The notes beneath the pieces were generated by a model. It made no database searches. It was given only the letters and a program-made list of their open reading frames with translations, and was not told where the DNA came from. Positions 1 to 6,081 of a DNA stretch of 42,342 nucleotides are shown here, one piece after another; positions within the stretch are counted from its first letter, which is position 1; every line of letters begins with the position of its first letter. Origin of the DNA: Candidatus Woesearchaeota archaeon (lineage in GTDB: Archaea > Nanobdellota > Nanobdellia > Woesearchaeales > UBA10200); the NCBI GenBank assembly GCA_016180275.1, contig JACPBN010000007.1, positions 1 through 42,342 of the forward strand, written 5' to 3'. A program made the translations under genes and the position numbers.

Positions 1-251
1 TGTTATCAAGGGCAGGAAGAAAGCTCGGAGAGCCTGTTCTTTATTTTTTATTTTTTAAAAAGTATGCCCTATCTATATCAAAAACAATTTTGGATAACAC
101 CTTCTATGCGAAGTAGCTTGTATATTGCGCTTAGAAGGTGTTATACGCAATTTTGTGACCTGATGTCTGGAGAGGATGATTGTGTTTTTGGTTATCTATA
201 GTATCTATACTGACAAAAAGGTATAAATAGGGGGCAATCTTTGCTGAGATT
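1..251. other. Left edge, non-coding, with a 13-bp inverted repeat
   Basis: No convincing complete gene lies before the toxin gene. Positions 2-58 can be read as a basic 18-residue tail ending at TAA, followed by T-rich runs at 42-56, which could be the end of a gene that starts outside the window; this is weak. Positions 94-106 (ATAACACCTTCTA) are perfectly complementary to 132-144 (TAGAAGGTGTTAT), with a 25-nt loop, so a strong hairpin or a DNA-binding site is possible. A TATA-like TATAAATA lies at 222-229. Confidence 0.5.
222..229 (+). promoter_or_regulatory. TATA box of the RelE-like toxin gene
   Basis: TATAAATA followed by a G run lies 23 nt before the ATG at 252. That is the spacing expected of an archaeal promoter giving a leaderless or nearly leaderless transcript. 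No Shine-Dalgarno sequence precedes the ATG, which fits. Confidence 0.5.
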
Positions 252-512
252 ATGTATAAATTCACAACTCGCTCTAAAAAAGCTGAAAAACAGTTTTATG
301 AAGCTATTAATTCGAGGAATGATGTTAGAGAAAAGTTACAACGTTTGCAGAATAACCCTAGATTAGAGTTAGATGCCCATAAGCTCAAAGGAAAGCTTAA
401 AGATAAATGGAGCTGTTGGCTTGGTGGTGATCTAAGGCTTATCTATGAGATAGATGATGATAATAAAGAAATTATTGTTGTAGCTGCAGGATCACACAAA
501 GAATATTTCTAG
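252..512 (+). CDS. RelE/YafQ-type mRNA interferase toxin
   Basis: An 86-residue protein with the size and layout of the RelE/YoeB/YafQ fold: a basic helical N-terminal half, then the HKLKGKLKD segment, WSCWLGGDLRLIYEID and the closing AAGSHKEYF. Toxins of this family cut mRNA on the ribosome. The LRLIYE strand and a GSH near the C-terminus are recurrent in YafQ-like members. The protein ends with an aromatic residue, also typical. Unusually, the likely antitoxin is not upstream in the same operon but converges on the 3' end and overlaps it by four bases. The family assignment is firm; activity is inferred. Confidence 0.85.
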   Translation: MYKFTTRSKKAEKQFYEAINSRNDVREKLQRLQNNPRLELDAHKLKGKLKDKWSCWLGGDLRLIYEIDDDNKEIIVVAAGSHKEYF

Positions 513-661
513 ATTTCTAATTCCCATGGCTTAACTCCCTTAGCCTTGGCTTTATCACTTTCATCAATTGCTTCAGACATCTTAGGATTTCTCAATATCC
601 CAACTTCTTCTAAAAGGAGCTCATATTCTTTCTTAGATATACATACAGTTTCAGCTTTCAT
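509..661 (-). CDS. Small antitoxin-like protein, convergent with the toxin
   Basis: A 50-codon ORF read from ATG at 661-659 to TAG at 511-509. It begins MKAETVCISKKEYELLLEE and ends KGVKPWELEI. The pattern, a short beta-like N-terminus, an acidic amphipathic helix with KKEYELLLEE and a Trp near the C-terminus, is common in antitoxins paired with RelE-family toxins. TTTATATA on the minus strand about 25 nt upstream could be its TATA box. Its stop overlaps the stop of the toxin gene tail-to-tail. I infer antitoxin function from size, composition and position; there is no recognisable DNA-binding domain. Confidence 0.6.
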   Translation of the reverse strand: MKAETVCISKKEYELLLEEVGILRNPKMSEAIDESDKAKAKGVKPWELEI

Positions 662-732
662 GGCATTAATAAACTCACCTAAATATATAAATTTTTCTCT
701 ATTGTAAGCTGTTTAAAGTAAGTTGAATAAAA

Positions 733-1101
733 TCACCTTATCTTGTCAAGAGCATTCTCCCTTATCTTCTGGATTGTTCTTATGCTATATCTTTCGCCTC
801 TGTTGTTTTTGACAAGCTCAACTATCTGCTTTGGCTTTAATTTTAGCTCAAATAGCATCTTTAGCACAAGCTTATGCGTTTCATTGTTTGTGGTAGAAAG
901 TATTTCCTGCACAGTTGGCTTTTTTATGCCTGCTGTTTTTGCAATCTCTTTGCTGCGCTTCAGCATGATTTCATTTGCTCTTCTGAAGGCAGAGTATATT
1001 ATACCCTGGTTGCCTGTGTTCAGTCCATATTTTATGCTGCGCTCTAAATTAAGCAATGTTATGCAGTTTTTATCTGCTATGTCCAGTGTTTTGTATTTCA
1101 T
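733..1101 (-). CDS. Hypothetical protein with helix-turn-helix-like regions
   Basis: A 122-residue, lysine-rich, predicted helical protein. Residues 55-75 (SKEIAKTAGIKKPTVQEIL) and 88-112 (LKPKQIVELVKNNRGERYSIRTIQKIRENA) each look like a helix-turn-helix, so it may be a small DNA-binding protein. A plus-strand reading frame covers the same DNA but is rich in hydrophobic and rare codons and looks like a shadow. I do not recognise a named family. It sits between the toxin-antitoxin pair and the integrase/tRNA locus, so it may be part of the same accessory segment. Confidence 0.6.
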   Translation of the reverse strand: MKYKTLDIADKNCITLLNLERSIKYGLNTGNQGIIYSAFRRANEIMLKRSKEIAKTAGIKKPTVQEILSTTNNETHKLVLKMLFELKLKPKQIVELVKNNRGERYSIRTIQKIRENALDKIR

Positions 1102-1209
1102 TTTATTACCTCAAATGATTTTAGCAATAAAAGGAGAGAAGCTGGTCAATGAAGGTTTCTATGCAATGGAAAGCCCAATTAACCTGCTCTTTTCAGATTA
1201 AGTTGTTAC

Positions 1210-1341
1210 ATGGCATTTGAGGCAGATGAATACAGAAATCCACTGGACAGCTTTAAAATTGGTTATACTATTTTTTTAGACAGCGTTGAGCATGAAAATA
1301 GCATCCACTGGACACTGGACATTCTCGGTCAGAATTTATAA
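1210..1341 (+). CDS. Possible 43-aa small protein
   Basis: An ATG-initiated 43-residue ORF starting MAFEADEYRNPLDSFKIGY and ending in TAA. The composition is balanced and protein-like, and the motif CCACTGGACA occurs twice in the DNA of this stretch. There is no clear ribosome binding site and no recognised family, so this may be a remnant of a gene or chance. Confidence 0.25.
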   Translation: MAFEADEYRNPLDSFKIGYTIFLDSVEHENSIHWTLDILGQNL

Positions 1342-1407
1342 ATGCAAATTGTTTTACTATAATTGAAGAAAATCAAAAAATAAAGAAAAAAGCTGCACAG
1401 TCATTAA

Positions 1408-1492
1408 TGCGCCGAACTTAAAATCAAGTGTCCTTTCCAGGGACATGCGGGTTCGAAATGTTCATTTTGAGCACGGATCTCCCGTCCACGGC
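1408..1492 (+). pseudogene. tRNA-Leu 3'-half fragment carrying the same T-loop intron
   Basis: This is a partial copy of a class II tRNA. It has a CTTAAAA loop (anticodon UAA if read like the intact gene), a variable-arm hairpin (TGTCC/GGACA), a perfect T stem GCGGG/CCCGT, the 22-nt intron at 1458-1479 and a 3' acceptor strand CCACGGC. No matching 5' acceptor strand or D arm with GG is present upstream. The 3' side of the anticodon stem (TCAAG) does not pair with the CCGAA on its 5' side, which instead matches the intact tRNA-Leu(CAA) at 1845. It looks like a recombinant or attachment-site scar of a tRNA-Leu(UAA), not a working gene. Confidence 0.6.
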
Positions 1493-1533
1493 GCACAAAA
1501 CATCCATGAAAGAAATAATAAAAGGTGATTAAC

Positions 1534-1725
1534 GTGAAAAAATGCAGAATCTGTGATAAAAAGATATCAGCCAATTATGTGTATTGTTATAGCTGCTGGA
1601 AAGATAAAACGTATGACAATACAAGCCATGTCAGCGAATTTTCAGGTGATGGGCAATTCTCGCCGGAAGTTTATTCTCCTACTCCGGCAGATTTTATGAG
1701 ACAATGGGGAATAATAAACAGATAA
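1534..1725 (+). CDS. Small zinc-ribbon protein
   Basis: A 63-residue protein with two CxxC knuckles (C4, C7, C18, C21), enough for one structural zinc. The start is GTG at 1534 because AAAGGTGAT at 1521-1529 is a Shine-Dalgarno sequence five bases before it; a longer frame can be opened at 1525 but would bury the ribosome binding site. The C-terminal half is polar and rich in Ser, Pro and Tyr. It lies between two tRNA-Leu fragments upstream of the integrase and is probably accessory. Function unknown. Confidence 0.55.
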   Translation: MKKCRICDKKISANYVYCYSCWKDKTYDNTSHVSEFSGDGQFSPEVYSPTPADFMRQWGIINR

Positions 1726-1744
1726 TAAAAAATAAAGAAAAATT

Positions 1745-1797
1745 GTCGCATAACTTGTATTGTACTGAACTCAAAATTCAGTAACCCTTACCTGGAT
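1745..1797 (+). pseudogene. tRNA-Leu 5'-half fragment
   Basis: A partial duplicate of the tRNA-Leu at 1845. It aligns from the D arm (GTCGCATAACTTG) through an anticodon arm with the same CTCAAAA loop to the variable arm, then stops. The anticodon stem is CTGAA/TTCAG where the intact gene has CCGAA/TTCGG, so that pair has changed on both sides. The conserved GG of the D loop is reduced to one G, and there is no T arm or acceptor stem. Best read as a decayed fragment left by duplication or integration. Confidence 0.55.
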
Positions 1798-1844
1798 TAT
1801 AATTAATAATGTATACAATTATTTAAGCTTTTCGTTTGTGCAAT

Positions 1845-1954
1845 GCCGGTGTCGCATAACTTGGTAGTGCGCCGAACTCAAAATTCGGTGATCCTTACCT
1901 GGATCCTGCTGGTTCGAAATGTTCATTTTGAGCACGGATGTCCCGTCGCCGGCG
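1845..1954 (+). tRNA. tRNA-Leu(CAA) with a 22-nt intron in the T loop
   Basis: All arms can be drawn. Acceptor GCCGGTG pairs with CGCCGGC (one G-U). The D stem is GCAT/GTGC with a loop containing GGTA. The anticodon stem is CCGAA/TTCGG with loop CTCAAAA, giving anticodon CAA at 1879-1881. A long class II variable arm is GATCC/GGATC. The T stem is GCTGG/CCCGT with one mismatch and one G-U. The T loop only becomes the canonical TTCGAAT if 1919-1940 is removed. The base after the acceptor stem is G, whereas A is usual for tRNA-Leu, and CCA is not fully encoded. An integrase gene begins 33 nt downstream, so this gene may serve as an attachment site. Confidence 0.85.
1919..1940 (+). other. BHB intron at tRNA position 59/60
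   Basis: The T-loop region folds into a canonical bulge-helix-bulge: T stem, 4-bp central helix TTCG/CGGA, a 3-nt bulge AAA on the 5' side, a 3-nt bulge TGT on the 3' side, and an intron hairpin TGTTC/GAGCA with loop ATTTT. Cutting each bulge after its second base, as the archaeal splicing endonuclease does, removes 22 nt and leaves the loop TTCGAAT. The same structure is present in the fragment at 1458-1479 with bulge TCT. Confidence 0.8.
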
Positions 1955-1986
1955 CACTAAACTTACATTAATAAAAAGGTGAACCA

Positions 1987-2817
1987 ATGTTAAACTCAAC
2001 AGATTATGAAGAAAGATTAAAGCAAGAATTATTGTCTCGCGGATTTAGCCATGCAACATTTAAGACATACTCTACCGGCATGAATGAATTTGCAGGATTT
2101 CTCAAGAAAGAACTGCGTTATGCAAAGAATGATGATTTCAGGGATTTCAAATTATTCTTGAGGGAGAAGAAGTTTGCAACAAAGACAATAAACAGCTATC
2201 TTGCAGCAGTTAAATTCTTCTACAGGAACGTGATGAGCAGAAAGCTGGCTTATCTTCCTGGCTACAAGAATGCAAAAAAGCTTCCTGTTGTGCATAATCA
2301 GGAGTTTATTCTTGAGATGATTGAAAAGACAGAGAATCTGAAGCACAAGCTGCTGATAAGCTTGCTTTATTCCTCAGGATTGAGAGTTTCTGAAGCAATT
2401 AGATTAAGATTAGAAAATATTGACATACCTGCCAAAGAATGCAGGATAATAGCTGGCAAAGGAAATAAAGATAGAATCTCTATCTTGTCTGATAACTTCA
2501 TTGGTTTCTTGAGTCAATATTTAACTGAATATGATATTGCTTCTGGTTATCTGTTTCCAAGCCACAAAGGCCATGTTTGCACAAGGACTGCAGAGGAGAT
2601 CGTAAAACAAGCAGCTGCCAGGATTGATAAGAACAGGAGAGTGTTCTGCCATTCATTGAGAAGCAGTTTTGCAACGCATCTGATGGAGAACAATGTTCCA
2701 ATAAATAAGATAAGTGACCTGCTCGGGCATACAGATCTCAGAACCACTCAGGTTTACTTAAATGTCAATAGAAAAAGATTTGAAGGGATTAGGTCTCCGA
2801 TTGATGTTGTGCATTAA
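1987..2817 (+). CDS. Tyrosine recombinase/integrase (XerC/D-like)
   Basis: A 276-residue site-specific recombinase. An N-terminal SAM-like core-binding domain (about 1-95) is followed by the catalytic domain with R133 (SSGLRVSEA), K158 (GKGNKDR), H222 and R225 (HSLR), H248 (LLGH) and the Tyr nucleophile Y257 (TTQVYLNVN); all catalytic positions are intact. The start is supported by AAAAAGGTGAACC just before the ATG. It begins 33 nt after the tRNA-Leu gene and near two tRNA fragments, which suggests an integrative element that uses the tRNA as its target. A housekeeping Xer role is the alternative, since size and domain order fit XerA as well. Confidence 0.9.
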   Translation: MLNSTDYEERLKQELLSRGFSHATFKTYSTGMNEFAGFLKKELRYAKNDDFRDFKLFLREKKFATKTINSYLAAVKFFYRNVMSRKLAYLPGYKNAKKLPVVHNQEFILEMIEKTENLKHKLLISLLYSSGLRVSEAIRLRLENIDIPAKECRIIAGKGNKDRISILSDNFIGFLSQYLTEYDIASGYLFPSHKGHVCTRTAEEIVKQAAARIDKNRRVFCHSLRSSFATHLMENNVPINKISDLLGHTDLRTTQVYLNVNRKRFEGIRSPIDVVH

Positions 2818-2840
2818 GCAGCTGATATGTGTATAGCAGC

Positions 2841-3017
2841 TTAGCAGCTGCCTCCAGAGCCAATTAAGTCGGCACGTTTCCTGATTGTTTTTAGAGCTTC
2901 TTTTACTTTATCAACAAGAACTGGTTTTCTGTACTTTGGAATCAGATAATGCGACAATTGATGTTGTATTTGCAATGGTAAGATGTTCTCACAGTTACGA
3001 TTTATTTTTGGAGTATG
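2841..3017 (-). pseudogene. Degraded ORF, possible IS200-type transposase remnant
   Basis: A minus-strand open frame without a usable start reads through HYLIPKYRKPVLVDKVKEAL to a TAA at 2843-2841. The IPKYRKPVL segment resembles the PKYRRKVL block at the N-terminus of IS200/IS605 TnpA proteins, but the catalytic HUH motif and Tyr are not present in what remains. An inverted repeat around AGCAGCT lies between this and the integrase and could be a terminator. The assignment rests on one short motif. Confidence 0.3.
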
Positions 3018-3023
3018 TCATTT

Positions 3024-3377
3024 TTATGCGCTGCCAAAACCTATAAATGACACACCTACTATAATTATCGCAATCCCAAACCATTTGTAAGAGTTCATCT
3101 TCTCATTCAACATTTTTATGGATAAGAAGGCAATCCAGATATATGTTGTTGCGACTAATGGATATAAGACAGATAATTCACCTGCTTTCAAGGCGATTAT
3201 GAATAAAACTGTGCCGATGCCGTAAAAGAACAATGAGATGATAAGCTGGGGATTTTTTATAGGATGCCTTATGCACTGTCTTATATGCGCAGAGACTTTT
3301 TTTAGCATCACTGCGCCATAGCTGCCGACAAAGCTAGCTAATAACACTACGCCAATTGACCATAATGGAGTTGTCAT
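3024..3377 (-). CDS. Half-size EamA/SMR-like membrane transporter, second of a pair
   Basis: A 117-residue, four-helix membrane protein. Residues 65-85 contain the block GELSVLYPLVATTYIWIA, and the C-terminus ends in a fourth helix with GFGSA. Half-size proteins like this in the drug/metabolite transporter superfamily work as dimers. Its ATG follows the TAA of the upstream gene with no gap, so the two proteins are translationally linked and probably form a heterodimer with antiparallel subunits. Substrate unknown. Confidence 0.75.
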   Translation of the reverse strand: MTTPLWSIGVVLLASFVGSYGAVMLKKVSAHIRQCIRHPIKNPQLIISLFFYGIGTVLFIIALKAGELSVLYPLVATTYIWIAFLSIKMLNEKMNSYKWFGIAIIIVGVSFIGFGSA

Positions 3378-3758
3378 TTAAATTACCTCAGCAGGAATTG
3401 CCTGTGTTTTTGAACCATAGCCTATAACAGTTACACCAATTATTACGAAAATGATGCCAAGCCATTTGAACAGGTTAACAGGTTCATTAAAGAAATATGA
3501 GCTTGCAAAAGTGACCCAGATATAGCTTGTTGCAATTATTGGATATAAAACAGAAAGCTCTCCGCCCTTTAATGCAATTATAAGCAAGGCTGCGCCTATC
3601 GCATATAATCCTAACCCAATTATAAGATTATAATTTGTAATCAATAAGGGAATATCAAATTTCAGGACATTTGCCCCAAGCTTATAGAATACCTGAGCAG
3701 ATGTGGTAATAGCTGTACAAAATAATACAAGCAGGACTGCCCATGTTTTTGTTGCCAT
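3378..3758 (-). CDS. Half-size EamA/SMR-like membrane transporter, first of a pair
   Basis: A 126-residue, four-helix membrane protein with the same central block as its neighbour (GGELSVLYPIIATSYIWVT). It differs mainly in the N-terminal helix and the longer C-terminal tail. The pair architecture, two homologous non-identical four-helix proteins in tandem, is that of heterodimeric SMR-type exporters and of ArnE/ArnF-like flippases. The structured element at 3885-4085 lies directly upstream, between this gene and secD, and could be in its 5' leader if transcribed on the minus strand. Confidence 0.75.
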   Translation of the reverse strand: MATKTWAVLLVLFCTAITTSAQVFYKLGANVLKFDIPLLITNYNLIIGLGLYAIGAALLIIALKGGELSVLYPIIATSYIWVTFASSYFFNEPVNLFKWLGIIFVIIGVTVIGYGSKTQAIPAEVI

Positions 3759-3884
3759 GGATTGACAGAATAAATTAAATGTATAAAAAGTTATGGGTTG
3801 GAAGATTTGGATTTGATTTAGAAGAGTGTTAATTTGTGCATGTAAAAATTAGGTATTTGTTTAGCATGTGTGATAAAATCCTCT

Positions 3885-4085
3885 AAAGCGGTGGCGACTG
3901 CCGACGAATACTGGCAGGTAATATTAAAGAGTTGCTCCTCCTCTACGCTCAGATAGTAGATGTGATAATAGTAAAGCATTGCATGATGTGTTTATGAATG
4001 TGTAGTTAGAAGGTCTTGCCCGTCGCAACTTATCACAGTTACTGTAGAATTATGTTCGTCATATAATGGCAGTCGCCACCACTTT
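3885..4085. ncRNA. Structured intergenic RNA element, copy 1
   Basis: A 191-nt core closed by GTGGCGACTGCC (3891-3902) and GGCAGTCGCCAC (4068-4079), 12 perfect base pairs plus one more outside. A second helix, GACGAATAC (3903-3911) with GTTCGTC (ending 4060), stacks on it and is separated on the 3' side by ATATAAT. Inside are the blocks GAGTTGCTCCTCCTCTAC (3929-3946) and GCCCGTCGCAACTTA (4018-4032), which can pair through AGTTGC/GCAACT. Both blocks recur exactly in the copies at 18736 and 27078. There is no ORF across it. The transcribed strand is not known because the outer helix is palindromic. Confidence 0.7.
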
Positions 4086-4130
4086 TGATGTTGTTATAAC
4101 TAAACAAATACAAAATTAGTTTTAGAATTA

Positions 4131-5984
4131 TTAATTGCCTTCCTTCATCAGTATCTCAAGTATCTTTGCAAATGCCGGACGCGCGATAAAGACACCCATA
4201 GTGATTCCAGCTAATGTTGTAAGAGCAAATCCTTTTAACAACCCAGCGCCTGCGAACAATAACGGCAGCATGGCAACAGAGACTGTTAAATATGCTCCTG
4301 AGATTATGAAGAATGCAGCTTTCAATTTCTCTTTCCAATTTATGAATCTTTCATGCCTTCTTGCAAGAGTCTCGTCTGTGATGACAACAAGATGGTCAAC
4401 ACCAGTGCCAGTGGCAATTATGATTCCTGCAATCGCTGCAATGTCTAAATTCCAGCCGATAAATGATGCAAGTCCAAGCAATAAAACTACTTCGCTTGCC
4501 AGCATGAGTGTCATAGGCAAAGCAATCTTTAGATTCCTGTATTTGATGAATACTATTGAAGATACAGCTAACAATGAAAGCACTCCTATCAATAATGCAT
4601 TTTTAATAAACTTCTCTCCTAATGCAGGAGAGACGTTATCTGTCCTTACAATAGCCAATTTTACAGGAAGGCTTCCTGTGATAAGGACTGTCTGGAGTTT
4701 TTTCATGTTATTAAGTGCATCAAATATTGCTTCCTGCTGAGATCTTCCAATGCCTGAACCAGAGATCTGGATGTCAGTAACTGCTCTTCCACGCAAATCT
4801 GCACCTATGTTCAGTGCATCAACTTCCTGATTGTCAAGGTATAATTTCAATTGCTCGCTTAAGTAACGGTCTCTGCCAGTGCCAGTTATACTTAACGGTT
4901 TTGTTAAATCTGCCTGCCTTTGAGCAGCTTCTGGAGAGAGAGTAATGCTGAATGAGAACCTGCAGACAGAGTTTGCGCCATATCCTCCACAGCCTTGATT
5001 AGGGTCAATGCCTGAGCATTCTGCGCTTCTGCAAACATAAGTCACATCCTGACCGCCTTTGAATACTGTATCATTCTTTATTTTTGCTTCAAACTTACCT
5101 TGCTTGCTTAAAAGCTCTTTAACTTCCTGCTCATTTGCGCCAGGAATCTCTACAAGGATGAATTTAGGCAAACCACCTAATATTGCCGGCTTGTCTCTTA
5201 CTACACGGATAGTTATATCACTTAATCCATAAACATTCAATCTTCTTTCCATGTTGCTCTTAAGAATATCCATCTCATCTTCAGAGAGAGAGGTTTCAGG
5301 CTCTAAGATTACTCTTGTACCGCCTTGGAGATCAAGGCCTTTTCTCAGATTTGTAGTAGGTGCTTTCTGGACAGAAATCCCTAATGGCTCTACTCCAATT
5401 ATGTTTGTGATTGTCTTGTTGACAAATATTTTTTTTGTTGCATTAACTGTTTTTGTGACAGATCTTTCCACCAAGTATGGCTCAAAATTTGTCTCATTTA
5501 TCAGAGTAATATTAACTTTTTCAGTTATGTTCTTTGTGATGTATTCTGTCAATGTCTTGTTTTTGCCGTCTTCAACGATGGTCTTTTCAATGCTTACAGG
5601 AATTTCTTTGGCTTCAAGCTCGCCTGTTATTATGGTTTCAGTTATTGGCTTTGTTTTTAATAAGTAAGAGTTTTTGTTTGTAAATAGCCTTATGCTCTGA
5701 TCAGCTTTTAGATCTTTTGTCGTTTCATGGAATTCCAGTACAGAAGTTATAGGGATTCTTTTATTATTAAGTTCGACTGCATAAATCCTCTCGCGGGACA
5801 TCGGAGGGAGATTTGGCAATGGCTTCTCTATGCCTGCGATTATTGCGCTGCTATTAGCAGTAAGGCTCTTTATTGCAACTCCAGATGCAAATGGATTAGG
5901 ATGAATCGCATATAGGGCTATGAATAAAGCTACCAATAAGAATATTACTCTTCCGGTCTTTAATATCTGTTTTAGATTAGACAT
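4131..5984 (-). CDS. secD: Protein-export membrane protein SecD
   Basis: A 617-residue RND-family SecD. There is one N-terminal helix (about 12-28), a large outside domain, the family motif KGLDLQGGTRV (about 215-225), and five C-terminal helices from about 455 on with GIIIATGTGVDHLVVITDE. With SecF it uses the proton gradient to help pull exported proteins through the Sec translocon. Residues 45-110 (SSAIIAGIEKPLPNLPPM onward) read like a PDZ-type fold, an inference. The outside domain carries four closely spaced Cys (about 310-340), possibly disulfides, and many NxS/T sites. It is encoded 97 nt after secF on the same strand. Confidence 0.93.
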   Translation of the reverse strand: MSNLKQILKTGRVIFLLVALFIALYAIHPNPFASGVAIKSLTANSSAIIAGIEKPLPNLPPMSRERIYAVELNNKRIPITSVLEFHETTKDLKADQSIRLFTNKNSYLLKTKPITETIITGELEAKEIPVSIEKTIVEDGKNKTLTEYITKNITEKVNITLINETNFEPYLVERSVTKTVNATKKIFVNKTITNIIGVEPLGISVQKAPTTNLRKGLDLQGGTRVILEPETSLSEDEMDILKSNMERRLNVYGLSDITIRVVRDKPAILGGLPKFILVEIPGANEQEVKELLSKQGKFEAKIKNDTVFKGGQDVTYVCRSAECSGIDPNQGCGGYGANSVCRFSFSITLSPEAAQRQADLTKPLSITGTGRDRYLSEQLKLYLDNQEVDALNIGADLRGRAVTDIQISGSGIGRSQQEAIFDALNNMKKLQTVLITGSLPVKLAIVRTDNVSPALGEKFIKNALLIGVLSLLAVSSIVFIKYRNLKIALPMTLMLASEVVLLLGLASFIGWNLDIAAIAGIIIATGTGVDHLVVITDETLARRHERFINWKEKLKAAFFIISGAYLTVSVAMLPLLFAGAGLLKGFALTTLAGITMGVFIARPAFAKILEILMKEGN

Positions 5985-6081
5985 TTTATAATAGATTTAA
6001 TTGTAATTTATTTTGTTATTTTTTGTTAATTTTTTTTATTTAGTTAATTTATTAGTCTTATTTCAATTATAAACTTATTAA

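Noticed and set aside
743-1201. A 152-aa plus-strand frame
   Set aside because: It is antisense to the 122-aa minus-strand gene, very hydrophobic, and without a ribosome site; a shadow.
1408-1797. Permuted or split (trans-spliced) tRNA made of the 3'-half fragment and the 5'-half fragment
   Set aside because: The acceptor strand of the 3' half (CCACGGC) finds no partner near the 5' half, the spacing of about 250 nt is far too long for a permuted gene, and an intact tRNA-Leu(CAA) lies next to them.
3885-4085. MITE or insertion sequence explanation for the repeated elements
   Set aside because: No target-site duplications are evident, the inner sequence between the blocks differs strongly between copies, and the closing helix shows a compensatory change, which favours RNA structure; not fully excluded.
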